Position numbers and translations under genes: made by a program
Part shown: positions 37,300 through 46,418 of the stretch, piece after piece
Position numbering within the stretch: the first letter of the stretch is position 1
Layout: each line of letters starts with the position of its first letter
DNA from: Xanthomarina arctica
GTDB lineage: Bacteria; Bacteroidota; Bacteroidia; Flavobacteriales; Flavobacteriaceae
DNA: 64,000 nucleotides
NCBI RefSeq assembly: GCF_014638915.1
Contig: NZ_BMFQ01000002.1
Span: forward strand, 1-64,000
Direction of reading: 5' to 3'
Notes under the pieces: generated by a model
The model's input: only the letters and a program-made list of their open reading frames with translations
What the model was told of the DNA's origin: nothing
The model's database searches: none

Positions 37300-38079
37300 G
37301 TGAAAGAATGGCTAAAAATTAGTTATAACAGAATATTCCTATGTGTTCTGTTGCTACTTATCCTATTGAATGTTTTTGCTTCCCTAAGTGAAAACCAACT
37401 ATTATTACAAATTACCAAACCTTTATTTGTACCGGTTTTTATAATGTATTATTTTATAAAGAACAGTTACATATTTATATTGTTTGTGGCGTTTTTCGTG
37501 TTATCGTTTATAGGAGATTTTTCTTCGGTATTTTCGTCTAACAACTCCGTACTTAAGGTTTCTAGCTTTGTGTATTTTTTAAGCTATTTAGCGCTTATTA
37601 TTTATAGCATTTCCAAGTTTAAGCGCATTAGGATAGACCTGGTAATTGCATCGTATTTGCTGGTGGTAATAAGTATAAACTCTTATTTTTTGTATGAATT
37701 GTTTGGGATATTAAAAACTCAAATTTCTGATATAACAGAAGTAAATCTCTTTATAGCAAAAAGTGTTTCATTAATAGTTTTGGCTTTTTTATCCTTTGTA
37801 ATTTATCTAAATTCAGACTCGAAGCAATCCATACTTTTTCTCTTTACGGCCTTGTGCTTTGTCTTTTCAGACGTACTTCATTACATCAGTAATTATTATA
37901 TCTATAACTGGAGTTTTGTAATGTTAGATAATGTATTACATGCTGTTGGGTTGTTCTTCTTATTTAATTTTATTATTGGTGAAAATAGATTGCGTAAAAA
38001 ACTATTGGTAACGGAAAGAGTTTCAAACCAAACAATAGCAAACGAAAACGAAACAGGTTATATTTTAACTAGACAATAA
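37300..38079 (+). CDS. YhhN-like integral membrane protein, paralogue 3
   Basis: The 259-residue membrane protein starts at GTG and is the most YhhN-like of the three: KPLFVPVFIMYYFI matches the KPL-P block and SFIGDFSSVF the acidic GD block, then YFLSYLALIIYSISKF. It keeps the C-terminal CFVFSDVLHYISNYYI. It converges on the metallophosphatase gene and the reading frames overlap by 11 bp at the ends. If the family is right it might act as a lysoplasmalogenase in the inner membrane; this is inference. Confidence 0.62.
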   Translation: MKEWLKISYNRIFLCVLLLLILLNVFASLSENQLLLQITKPLFVPVFIMYYFIKNSYIFILFVAFFVLSFIGDFSSVFSSNNSVLKVSSFVYFLSYLALIIYSISKFKRIRIDLVIASYLLVVISINSYFLYELFGILKTQISDITEVNLFIAKSVSLIVLAFLSFVIYLNSDSKQSILFLFTALCFVFSDVLHYISNYYIYNWSFVMLDNVLHAVGLFFLFNFIIGENRLRKKLLVTERVSNQTIANENETGYILTRQ

Positions 38080-38986
38080 TCGAAGTTCCGTTAGCGGTTT
38101 TATTTTTATCGGAATCAAAGAAGAAATCTATTCTTCCTAAATTAATACCATAGCATCCAACTTGGTTTACTAAGACATCTTTATCTACTATATTTTTGAC
38201 AATCGTTGGTCTTGGTAAAAAAGTATGTGTATGTCCGCCAATTATTAGATCAATATTTTTAGTGCTTTCTGCTAGTAATAAATCACTTGGTTTTTCTGCG
38301 TTATTCTTGTATTCATAACCAATATGGGATAGACAGATTACCAAATCACAATGCTCATCTTCCTTTAAAATACGACTCATATCTTGGGCAATTTCTATAG
38401 GATTTAGATATACAGTTTCTTTGTAAAGGTCTTTTATAACCAAACCATCTAACTCAATACCAATTCCAAAAACGCCAATTCTAATGCCATCTTTTATGTA
38501 TATTTTGTAGGGTTCTACATGAGAATCTAGAACGGTGTTTGAAAAATCGTAATTAGCAGAAATAAAATCGAATTTGGCATGAGGTAATTGAGCATATAAA
38601 CCATCAATACCATTGTCGAAATCATGATTTCCAATGGTTGCAGCATCATATTTTAATTTACTCATTAATTTAAATTCAAGTTCGCCACCATAATAATTAA
38701 AGTAGGGAGTTCCTTGAAAAATATCACCAGCATCTAGCAAAAGGGTATTTGGATTCTCATTTCTAATATCTTGAACCAGACTAGCTCTCCTAGCAATACC
38801 ACCTTTATTTGGATTTCTACCATCTTCAGGGCCAAAAGGATCTATATGACTATGAACATCATTGGTGTGTAAAATGGTTATTTTAGTTGCTTTAGAAGCA
38901 GACATAAAAGAAGGTAATGTTAAGCCCCCAATAGTTGCCAAGGCTGTTGCTGCCGTTGTTTGCTGTATAAAATTTCTTCTTTTCAT
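38069..38986 (-). CDS. Metallophosphatase, catalytic half of a split 5'-nucleotidase, Tat-exported
   Basis: The 305-residue protein carries only the N-terminal metallophosphatase domain of the UshA/5'-nucleotidase family: LHTNDVHSH (metal ligands Asp and His), GDIFQGTP, IGNHDFDNG, and a C-terminal GGHTHTFLP. It starts with a Tat-type signal, KRRNFIQQTTAA (twin Arg, then Ala-rich TM), so it should be exported folded. The C-terminal substrate domain of UshA is missing here and encoded by the upstream gene. A two-protein nucleotidase is implied but unproven. Confidence 0.9.
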   Translation of the reverse strand: MKRRNFIQQTTAATALATIGGLTLPSFMSASKATKITILHTNDVHSHIDPFGPEDGRNPNKGGIARRASLVQDIRNENPNTLLLDAGDIFQGTPYFNYYGGELEFKLMSKLKYDAATIGNHDFDNGIDGLYAQLPHAKFDFISANYDFSNTVLDSHVEPYKIYIKDGIRIGVFGIGIELDGLVIKDLYKETVYLNPIEIAQDMSRILKEDEHCDLVICLSHIGYEYKNNAEKPSDLLLAESTKNIDLIIGGHTHTFLPRPTIVKNIVDKDVLVNQVGCYGINLGRIDFFFDSDKNKTANGTSIIV

Positions 38987-38987
38987 T

Positions 38988-39749
38988 CTATTTTTTTAAT
39001 TTTATAAATCTGTCGTCAATTACAGGGTTTATAGTGTCCATTTTACCGAAATAATCTAAAAAGGTGTTTCTTATTTTATAATTTAAAATGTATAAACTAT
39101 CACTAGGCTTAAAGAAATTCATGCCATCTCCACCATTGTATAAATAGTCGTTAGTTGCCACATAATAGATTTTAGAAGTGTCAATTGGTTTGTTATTAAT
39201 ACTTGCTTCAAATAAATCATTATTGATGTCAAGTACAATTTTTAATTTAGCAATAGGGTGTGCTCTTTTAGCTTCAACCAAATAAGCGATTAGTTGATTA
39301 ACTTGGCTTCCTTTTATGGCAGCAACCACAACACTATTTTCAAAAGGCATAATTTCGAAAGCTGTTCTTGCGGTAATATCACCTTTAGAAATTATTGAAC
39401 GAATTCCTCCATGATTAACTAAAACCATATCGATATCTTTCCCAGTACGTTGCTTAAAAACAGGATTTGTTTGTTCAAAAATAACATCGGCAAATAGATT
39501 CCCAATAGCCGTATTTAATTCTCCATCGCTTTTGGAGTACGTGTTCCTTGCAAAGCAAATAACGCTATCCATATCTTTGTTTATATGGTCTCTATAAGGT
39601 TTAACAAAAGCTTCAATGCTGGCGTCTGTTTCTATACTATCGGTAATAGCAATTAGTTTTCCTTCAATTCTTGTTAACTGCTGTGGTTCTTGTTTACAAC
39701 TACAAATAGTTACTAAAAATAATATAGCAAAAAGAGGTTTAAAATTCAT
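38988..39749 (-). CDS. 5'-nucleotidase C-terminal domain lipoprotein
   Basis: The 253-residue lipoprotein (FLVTICSCKQ, Cys near 18) contains the 5'-nucleotidase C-terminal domain that binds the nucleotide base in UshA. Recognisable are ELNTAIGNLFADVIFEQT, VLVNHGGIRS and NDYLYNGGDGMNFF. It lacks the metallophosphatase domain, which is in the next gene, one base pair after its stop. It is first in the operon and would be anchored in a membrane by its lipid, while its partner is Tat-exported. Together they may form a split UshA-like nucleotidase. Confidence 0.9.
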   Translation of the reverse strand: MNFKPLFAILFLVTICSCKQEPQQLTRIEGKLIAITDSIETDASIEAFVKPYRDHINKDMDSVICFARNTYSKSDGELNTAIGNLFADVIFEQTNPVFKQRTGKDIDMVLVNHGGIRSIISKGDITARTAFEIMPFENSVVVAAIKGSQVNQLIAYLVEAKRAHPIAKLKIVLDINNDLFEASINNKPIDTSKIYYVATNDYLYNGGDGMNFFKPSDSLYILNYKIRNTFLDYFGKMDTINPVIDDRFIKLKK

Positions 39750-39793
39750 GGCGATACATGTGAGTTTTAATAAAATTTTGTCTGTACTTTTAC

Positions 39794-39801
39794 TACCTTT
39801 G
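39794..39801 (+). promoter_or_regulatory. -7 promoter box of the DUF6913-dapA pair
   Basis: TACCTTTG lies 20 bp before the ATG at 39822. A TTTTG 13 bp upstream is too close to be a standard -33. Confidence 0.45.
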
Positions 39802-39821
39802 TAATAAAGTATAAAGATATA

Positions 39822-40346
39822 ATGATTTTAAAGGGTTTAAAAGAAAAATCTATTAAAAAGAATTTAACTACCATTTTAAATAATCGGGAAACTCATTTTA
39901 ATAATAATAAAATTGAAAGTTTAGGAGTCATTTTAAATGCGGAGGAAACAACCGATTTCGAAGCGATAGAAACCTTTGCAAAGACCTTGAATCTGTCTCC
40001 AAATAAATTGAAAATCATCGCGTTTACCGAATTGACAAAAGAGATAACTTGCACATGGGAAAACTGTTTTAATCCGAAAGACTTCACCTGGAACGGCAAA
40101 ATAAATAACTTAGAACTAAAATCTTTTTTAGATACTAAATTCGATTTATTAATAAGTTATTACGCCAATGATGTTTCAGAATTAAAGTATTTAACGTCTG
40201 CTTCCAATGCCCATTTTAAGGTTGGTATATTTCAAAAGGATTCACGTTTAAACGATTTAATAATAAAAACCGATTTCAATAATTTGGAAGCCTTTAAGGT
40301 GGAACTAAAAAAATACTTGACGGTATTAAATAAATTAAAAGCATGA
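39822..40346 (+). CDS. DUF6913-like cytoplasmic protein
   Basis: The 174-residue soluble protein has no signal peptide or TM. I recall similar proteins of about 170 residues next to dapA in flavobacteria, and the pattern DLLISYYANDVSELKYLTSA and AHFKVGIFQKDSRLNDLI fits the family I know as DUF6913, but I cannot confirm it. Function unknown. Its stop overlaps the dapA start (ATGA), so it is tightly coupled to dapA. Confidence 0.62.
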   Translation: MILKGLKEKSIKKNLTTILNNRETHFNNNKIESLGVILNAEETTDFEAIETFAKTLNLSPNKLKIIAFTELTKEITCTWENCFNPKDFTWNGKINNLELKSFLDTKFDLLISYYANDVSELKYLTSASNAHFKVGIFQKDSRLNDLIIKTDFNNLEAFKVELKKYLTVLNKLKA

Positions 40347-41221
40347 AAAACAAATTAACGGGTTTAGGAATAGCCATTGTAACACCTTTTAAAAAAGATC
40401 TTTCTGTAGATCATGAGGCGCTCTCAAAAATTGTAAATTTCAATATTGAAAACGGAACTGATTATATCGTTATTAGTGGTACAACTGGAGAAAGCGTTAC
40501 GGTTAGTAAGCAAGAAAAAAAAGAGATTATCGCTACCATTGTTAAAGCCAATAATAACCGAGTGCCCTTAGTTTTAGGAATAGGAGGTAACCATACAGCT
40601 GAAATTATTGAAGAAATTAATACGACAGATTTTACTCATATTTCTGCTATTTTATCTGTTTCTCCAGCTTATAGTAAACCTACTCAAGAAGGAATCTATC
40701 AGCATTTCAAAGCCATTTCATTAGCATCGCCAAAACCAATTATTTTATATAATGTGCCAGGAAGAACATCTTCGAACATGTTACCTGATACAGTTATTAG
40801 ATTGGCTACAGATTTTAAAAATATTATAGCTATAAAAGAAGCAGGCAATAATATGTTTCAATACTTTCTTTTATTAAAAAATAAACCTGAAGATTTCTTA
40901 ATTATTTCAGGAGACGACGATCTGGCATTATCTGTAATTTTGGCTGGAGGAGCAGGAGTTATTTCTGTACTTGGTCAAGCTTTTCCAGAAAAATTCTCAA
41001 AAATGATTCACTTAGGATTAGAGGGAAATGCAAAAGAAGCCTATAAACTTCATTATCAGTTTTTAGATGTTATTTCCTTGATCTTTTCTGAAAATAATCC
41101 AGCAGGAATTAAAGCTGTTTTAGAGAGATTGGATCTTTGTGCGGATACGGTAAGATTGCCATTAGTTGTTGCATCCGATTCCCTGAAAAACAAGATTGAG
41201 AACTTTTTAAAAAACTTTTAA
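40343..41221 (+). CDS. dapA: 4-hydroxy-tetrahydrodipicolinate synthase
   Basis: DapA condenses pyruvate and aspartate semialdehyde in the DAP/lysine pathway. The 292 residues form the (beta/alpha)8 barrel: GLGIAIVTPFKKD at the N-terminus, SGTTGES near 45-51, Tyr136 in ILYNVPGRTSSN, and the Schiff-base Lys165 in IAIKEAGNN. It supplies the same pathway whose last step is dapF at 20166. Its start overlaps the upstream gene by 4 bp. Confidence 0.96.
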   Translation: MKNKLTGLGIAIVTPFKKDLSVDHEALSKIVNFNIENGTDYIVISGTTGESVTVSKQEKKEIIATIVKANNNRVPLVLGIGGNHTAEIIEEINTTDFTHISAILSVSPAYSKPTQEGIYQHFKAISLASPKPIILYNVPGRTSSNMLPDTVIRLATDFKNIIAIKEAGNNMFQYFLLLKNKPEDFLIISGDDDLALSVILAGGAGVISVLGQAFPEKFSKMIHLGLEGNAKEAYKLHYQFLDVISLIFSENNPAGIKAVLERLDLCADTVRLPLVVASDSLKNKIENFLKNF

Positions 41222-41311
41222 AAAGTTAAATTATACTTAAACCTGATATAAAGCGTGTTTAAGCAATTATTTTAGCCTAAAATTATATTTTTAAAATCCA
41301 TTATAATAGCT

Positions 41312-41319
41312 TAATTTTG
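41312..41319 (+). promoter_or_regulatory. -7 promoter box of bamD
   Basis: TAATTTTG lies 17 bp before the bamD ATG. A -33 TTTG is not evident. Confidence 0.45.
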
Positions 41320-41336
41320 CATCCTGTTTAAAAATT

Positions 41337-42152
41337 ATGAAGAAACTTTTTTATTTATTAATAACTTTCGCTGTTTTAAATTCATGTAGCCCATATCAAA
41401 TAGCTTTAAAAAAGCCTGATATCTCAGAAAAATTTAAAGTAGGTGAAGAACTGTATAATAAAGGAAAATTTGATAAAGCAAACAAACTTTTTGCTCAAAT
41501 AGTTCCAGAGTATAGAGGAAAACCGCAAGCTGAGAAGCTTATGTTTTTATACTCTAATACGTTTTATGAAATGAAAGATTACTATCTGGCAAGTTACCAG
41601 TTCGAAAGATTTGTTTCTGCTTATCCTAATAGTGGAAAAGTTGAGGAAGCTTTCTTTTTAAGTGCTAAAGCGGCTTATATGTTATCTCCTATATTCTCTA
41701 AAGATCAAATAGAAACTAGAGATGCTATAGAAAAGTTACAAACTTTTATAAATTTATATCCCAATTCAGAATTTACGCCAGAAGCGAATGAGCTGGTAAG
41801 GGAATTAGATTACAAACTAGAAACCAAAGCATTCGAAATTGCTAAACAATATAATACAATTGCGGAATATACTGCAGATTATAATGCATCCATAACGGCG
41901 TTCGATAATTTTATTTTAGATTTTCCTGGATCTCCATATAGAGAAGAAGCTTATTTTTACAAATTGGATTCAGCTTATAAATTAGCTATTAACAGTGTGG
42001 AAACAAAAAAACAGGATCGTCTGGAAGATGTAAAGATTCATTACAGTAACTATAAAAAGAGTTATAAAGAAGAGTCTAAGTATTTGAAAGAGGCAGAGAA
42101 AATGTTGGAACATATTATTAAAGAATTAGAAAAATATAGTACTAAAAGTTAA
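41337..42152 (+). CDS. bamD: Outer membrane assembly factor BamD
   Basis: BamD is the TPR lipoprotein of the BAM complex that inserts beta-barrel proteins into the outer membrane. The signal ends in the lipobox AVLNSC (Cys at about 17). TPR-like repeats run through the protein, with the typical FERFVSAYPNSGKVEEAFFLSAKA and FDNFILDFPGSPYREEAYFY. The length is 271 residues. It heads a cluster bamD-rpoZ-coaBC-porD, spaced by only a few bases, in the order usual for Flavobacteriia. Confidence 0.95.
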   Translation: MKKLFYLLITFAVLNSCSPYQIALKKPDISEKFKVGEELYNKGKFDKANKLFAQIVPEYRGKPQAEKLMFLYSNTFYEMKDYYLASYQFERFVSAYPNSGKVEEAFFLSAKAAYMLSPIFSKDQIETRDAIEKLQTFINLYPNSEFTPEANELVRELDYKLETKAFEIAKQYNTIAEYTADYNASITAFDNFILDFPGSPYREEAYFYKLDSAYKLAINSVETKKQDRLEDVKIHYSNYKKSYKEESKYLKEAEKMLEHIIKELEKYSTKS

Positions 42153-42162
42153 ATTGAATAAA

Positions 42163-42492
42163 ATGGATTTAAAAAAAATCAAAGCTCCTGTTAATACCAT
42201 TACTTATAATAGAAATATAATAGAGGAACCTACTCAAAATATCTATGAGGCTATCTCTATTGTTTCTAGAAGAGCAGAACAAATTAATTCTGATATTAAA
42301 AAAGAATTAATAGAAAAACTTGAAGAGTTTGCTACATTTAACGATAGTCTTGAAGAGATTTTCGAGAACAAAGAACAAATCGAAGTTTCTAAATTTTATG
42401 AAAAATTACCTAAGCCTCATGCTTTAGCAGTTCAGGAATGGTTAGATAATAAAATTTATTACAGAAACACAGAAGACGATATTCAAGAATAG
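42163..42492 (+). CDS. rpoZ: DNA-directed RNA polymerase omega subunit
   Basis: Omega is the small subunit that helps RNA polymerase assemble. The 109-residue protein has the omega/Rpb6 core NIYEAISIVSRRAEQINSDIKKEL near residues 27-50, followed by an acidic helix typical of Bacteroidetes. The frame opens at a TTG at 42154, but MDLKKIKAPVNTI at 42163 is the family start. It lies 10 bp after bamD and 5 bp before coaBC. Confidence 0.88.
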   Translation: MDLKKIKAPVNTITYNRNIIEEPTQNIYEAISIVSRRAEQINSDIKKELIEKLEEFATFNDSLEEIFENKEQIEVSKFYEKLPKPHALAVQEWLDNKIYYRNTEDDIQE

Positions 42493-42497
42493 ATCAT

Positions 42498-43706
42498 ATG
42501 TCAATACTAAGCGGCAAAAATATACTTCTTGGCATTAGTGCTGGTATTGCTGCTTATAAATCTGCTTCATTGGTTCGGCTTTTTATTAAAGCAGGAGCCA
42601 ATGTAAAAGTAGTTATTACACCATCTGCAAAAGACTTTGTTACTCCGTTAACACTTTCTACTTTGTCCAAAAACCCTGTTCATTCGTCATTTGTCGACGA
42701 TGTGGATAGCGAGCTTTGGAACAATCACGTAGAATTAGGTCTTTGGGCAGATTTATTTGTTATAGCTCCTGCTACCGCAAATACCATGTCTAAAATGGCG
42801 AATGGCGTTTGTGATAATCTGCTTTTAGCTACTTACCTTTCAGCTAAATGTCCTGTCTATTTTGCACCAGCAATGGATTTGGACATGTACAAACATCCAA
42901 CAACAAAACAATCCTTTAAGAAATTAGAAAGCTACGGAAACATTATTATTCCAGCAACAAGTGGCGAACTAGCTAGTGGGTTAGTTGGGGAAGGACGCAT
43001 GGCAGAACCAGAAGATATACTTACTTTTATAGAACAAGATGTTATTGGAAAACTTCCTCTTCGTGGAAAGACTATTCTTATTACAGCTGGCCCAACGTAT
43101 GAAGCTATAGATCCTGTGCGTTTTATAGGAAATCATTCTAGTGGAAAAATGGGTTTCGAAATTGCTAAAACAGCGGCAAATCTTGGCGCAGAAGTTATTT
43201 TAATTACTGGCCCAACTCATTTAACACTAAAACATAGTCTCATTAATGTAATTCCTGTTTTTTCAGCAGAAGACATGTATTTAGAAGCACATAAGTATTT
43301 TAATCAAGTAGATGTGGCTATTTTAGCGGCTGCAGTTGCAGATTATAAACCTAAAGAAATTGCCACCCAGAAAATAAAAAAGACAGATGCTACGTTAGTA
43401 TTACATCTAGAAAAAACAAAAGATATTTTGGCCTCGTTAGGAGTTATTAAAAAACATCAACTTTTGGTAGGTTTTGCTTTAGAAACAGAAAATGAACTTA
43501 TAAATGCAAAAGCAAAACTAAAAAAGAAGAATTTAAATTTAATTGTATTAAATTCGTTGAAAGATAAAGGTGCTGGATTTAAAACCGATACCAATAAAGT
43601 AACCATCATCGACAATAAAGATGTGGTTACAGAATACAAGTTAAAGTCTAAAACGGAAGTCGCTAAAGATCTTCTAAATCAAATTATAAAACAATTACAT
43701 GGGTAG
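42498..43706 (+). CDS. coaBC: Bifunctional phosphopantothenoylcysteine decarboxylase/phosphopantothenate-cysteine ligase CoaBC
   Basis: CoaBC does two consecutive steps of coenzyme A synthesis. The N-terminal flavoprotein domain (about 1-180) has GISAGIAAYKSASLVRLF, then NHVELGLWADLFVIAPATAN and MDLDMYKHP. The C-terminal ligase (about 185-402) starts with LRGKTILITAGPTYEAIDPVRFIGNHSSGKMG and has the AAVADYKPKE block. The 402 residues are full length. The coding region overlaps porD by 8 bp. coaE, the last CoA step, is at 56746 in the same window. Confidence 0.96.
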   Translation: MSILSGKNILLGISAGIAAYKSASLVRLFIKAGANVKVVITPSAKDFVTPLTLSTLSKNPVHSSFVDDVDSELWNNHVELGLWADLFVIAPATANTMSKMANGVCDNLLLATYLSAKCPVYFAPAMDLDMYKHPTTKQSFKKLESYGNIIIPATSGELASGLVGEGRMAEPEDILTFIEQDVIGKLPLRGKTILITAGPTYEAIDPVRFIGNHSSGKMGFEIAKTAANLGAEVILITGPTHLTLKHSLINVIPVFSAEDMYLEAHKYFNQVDVAILAAAVADYKPKEIATQKIKKTDATLVLHLEKTKDILASLGVIKKHQLLVGFALETENELINAKAKLKKKNLNLIVLNSLKDKGAGFKTDTNKVTIIDNKDVVTEYKLKSKTEVAKDLLNQIIKQLHG

Positions 43707-44586
43707 GATTTTATTATTTTTAATGTTGTTTTGTAGTGTTTCTGGTTACACTCAAGAGTTAAATTGTACTGTAGTAATTAATGCAGAACAAACAGGAAAT
43801 AGTAATTTGCCAATTTTTAAAACACTGCAAAAACAAATATTTGAATTTGTAAATAATTATAAATGGACAAGTAAAGAGTTTACAGTCCAAGAACGCATTG
43901 AATGTTCCATGTATATAAATATTACCGAGTATGCTGGAGATACTTTTAAAGCAACCATTCAAGTACAGTCTGCAAGACCAATTTATGGGTCGTCTTATGC
44001 TTCACCTGTACACAACATAAACGACAAGGATTTTACGTTTCGATATTTGGAGTTTCAAAATATGGTATACAACCCAAACTCCTTTGAATCTAATTTAATT
44101 TCAGTTCTTGCTTTTCATGTTTATATGGTTTTAGGCATCGATGCAGATACATTTTCGCCAAATGGGGGAGATGCTTATTTTGATCAAGCCCAAAATATTG
44201 TAAATTATTCACAAGGTGATAACTCGAAAGGCTGGAAATTAAGCGACGGATCACAAAGTAGATATGTTTTAGTAACAGATATGTTGTCTCAAACGTTCGA
44301 AGATTACAGAAAAGTAATGTATCAATACCATAGAAACGGTTTAGATTATATGAACGACAATCAAAAGGAAGCTAAATTGAATATTTCAAATGCCTTAATA
44401 ACTTTAGAGGCAATGAATAGAGTAAGGCCTAATTCTTTCATTATGCGTACTTTTTTCGATGCCAAAACAGACGAAATTCAAGATATTTTTAGTTCTGGAC
44501 CTAGTGTTGAAATTACCAAGTTGGTTAGCGTATTGAACAATGTAGCTCCAACCTATTCTAGCAATTGGCGAAATATTAAATTCTAA
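43699..44586 (+). CDS. porD: Type IX secretion system protein PorD (DUF4835)
   Basis: The 295-residue protein has a signal peptide (SGYTQE, cleavage about 19) and is a DUF4835 member, the family named PorD after the Porphyromonas gene needed for T9SS function. It starts with ELNCTVVINAEQT and has the blocks FRYLEFQNMVYNP and VLGIDADTFSPNGGD. It should be in the outer membrane or periplasm and assist the T9SS that exports the sorting-domain proteins here (24920, 47455, 50091, 52420). It overlaps coaBC by 8 bp. The exact role of PorD is not settled. Confidence 0.88.
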   Translation: MGRILLFLMLFCSVSGYTQELNCTVVINAEQTGNSNLPIFKTLQKQIFEFVNNYKWTSKEFTVQERIECSMYINITEYAGDTFKATIQVQSARPIYGSSYASPVHNINDKDFTFRYLEFQNMVYNPNSFESNLISVLAFHVYMVLGIDADTFSPNGGDAYFDQAQNIVNYSQGDNSKGWKLSDGSQSRYVLVTDMLSQTFEDYRKVMYQYHRNGLDYMNDNQKEAKLNISNALITLEAMNRVRPNSFIMRTFFDAKTDEIQDIFSSGPSVEITKLVSVLNNVAPTYSSNWRNIKF

Positions 44587-44680
44587 TATTTTCTGAAAAT
44601 TTTCTGGCACTTTTATAATGATTTTTCAGTATCACATTTCTTGAAATTATTTATCTTTAACCTAAATTCCAGAATATCCT

Positions 44681-46333
44681 TTGATTACATCTCTATCCAT
44701 AAAAAATTATGCTTTAATAGATAGCCTTCAGGTGCAGTTTAGCCAAGGCTTTTCTATAATTACTGGTGAAACAGGAGCGGGAAAATCCATTCTGTTAGGC
44801 GGTTTATCTTTAATTCTAGGGAAAAGAGCAGATTTAAGTAGCATCAAGGATGTCTCTAAAAAATGTATTTTAGAAGCTGTTTTTGATATCACCAATTACA
44901 ATTTAAAAAAATTGTTTGAAGCCAACGATATAGATTACGAGCCTCAAACTATTATTAGAAGAGAGATATTACCATCAGGGAAATCTCGAGCTTTTATAAA
45001 CGATTCGCCAGTTAATTTAAACGTTTTACAGCTTTTAAGCGAACAGCTTATCGATATCCATTCGCAACACGAAACGCTTCAGTTAGTGGACGATTCCTTT
45101 CAATTCGAAATTATTGATGCCTTTGCTAAAAATGACGGTGTATTAAAAACATACGCCCTTCATCTTAAAGAGCATAAAATGGTTCAAAAAGAATTGGATG
45201 TATTATTGAAATTTAAGGCAGAAGCCATTAAGGAATACGAATACAATTCTTTTTTACTGAAAGAATTAACCGAAGCCAATTTGGTTGAAGGAGAACAGGA
45301 AGTACTAGAAGAAGAATATGAAACTTTAAATAATATTGAAGAAATTAGTGAATCTCTTTTACACTCTAATCAATTACTAAGTAATGAGGAGACGGGTGTT
45401 TTGTCTATTTTGAATCAATTAAAAAGTAATTTTAAAAAGATAAGTCCTTATTCAAATAAGTATCAAAATTTATTTGAAAGAATGGATAGTAGTTTTATAG
45501 AGTTAGACGATGTATTTACAGAAATGGAAAGGCTTCAAGAACAATTGGAAGCAGATCCAGAACGTCTGGAAAAAGTAAATTCTAAATTGCTATTACTCAA
45601 TAATTTATTTAAGAAACATTTGGTTTCAACGGTTTTAGAGTTAATTCAAGTAAGAGAAGTTCTTTCTGAAAAAGTTTCAGAAACTGAAAATTTAGATGAA
45701 AATATTCAGAAGAAAGAAAAAGAATTAAAAACGAAGAATGAAGCTTTAAACAAACTTTCTAAAGAGCTTCATGACAACCGTACCAAAGCTATTCCAAAAT
45801 TGTCTGAACAGCTAGAAACTATTTTGAAAGATCTAGGCATGCCAAATGCTAAGTTTCAGATTAGCCTTAATTATGGGAATACGTTTTTTACAAATGGTAA
45901 AGACGATTTATCATTTTTGTTCACAGCCAATAAAGGAGGTCAGTTTAACGAACTTAAAAAAGCAGCTTCCGGAGGTGAATTATCCAGAATAATGTTAGCA
46001 ATAAAATCTATCTTATCTAAATATAAGCAACTACCTACCATTATGTTCGATGAAATCGATTCTGGAGTTTCTGGAGAGATTTCGAATAAAATGGGACAGA
46101 TTATGTTGCAAATGAGTCAATATATGCAGGTTTTTGCCATTACGCATCTACCACAAATTGCAGCAAAAGGCCACACACATTTTAAAGTATATAAGGAAGA
46201 TGTGGAAAATGTAACAGTAACAAACCTTAAGAAATTAAATCACGACGAACGTTTGGTTGAAATAGCTCAAATGTTAGGTGGTATTGAAATTTCAACTTCA
46301 GCATTGGCTCATGCCAAGCAGTTGCTCAATTAA
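44681..46333 (+). CDS. recN: DNA repair protein RecN
   Basis: RecN is an SMC-like ATPase for double-strand-break repair. It has Walker A GETGAGKS at 29-36, a long central coiled coil (about 160-370, with LNNIEEISESLLHSNQLL) and the C-terminal ABC signature SGGELSRIMLAIKSIL and Walker B TIMFDEIDSGVSG. The 550 residues are normal length. The start is TTG at 44681 since no ATG is available before the conserved ITSLSIKNYALI. It follows porD by 94 bp. Confidence 0.96.
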   Translation: MITSLSIKNYALIDSLQVQFSQGFSIITGETGAGKSILLGGLSLILGKRADLSSIKDVSKKCILEAVFDITNYNLKKLFEANDIDYEPQTIIRREILPSGKSRAFINDSPVNLNVLQLLSEQLIDIHSQHETLQLVDDSFQFEIIDAFAKNDGVLKTYALHLKEHKMVQKELDVLLKFKAEAIKEYEYNSFLLKELTEANLVEGEQEVLEEEYETLNNIEEISESLLHSNQLLSNEETGVLSILNQLKSNFKKISPYSNKYQNLFERMDSSFIELDDVFTEMERLQEQLEADPERLEKVNSKLLLLNNLFKKHLVSTVLELIQVREVLSEKVSETENLDENIQKKEKELKTKNEALNKLSKELHDNRTKAIPKLSEQLETILKDLGMPNAKFQISLNYGNTFFTNGKDDLSFLFTANKGGQFNELKKAASGGELSRIMLAIKSILSKYKQLPTIMFDEIDSGVSGEISNKMGQIMLQMSQYMQVFAITHLPQIAAKGHTHFKVYKEDVENVTVTNLKKLNHDERLVEIAQMLGGIEISTSALAHAKQLLN

Positions 46334-46349
46334 AAAAATAAAATTTAAG

Positions 46350-46377
46350 TTTGTAGTTGAAAGTTTTATTAACTTTG
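46350..46377 (+). promoter_or_regulatory. Promoter of fabI (-33 and -7)
   Basis: TTTG (46350-46353), a 16-bp spacer and TAACTTTG (46370-46377) match the Bacteroidetes consensus. They give a 5' leader of about 35 nt. Confidence 0.68.
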
Positions 46378-46418
46378 ACTTTTTAAGAACGTAATACCAA
46401 TCAAAAATAACTAGTACT

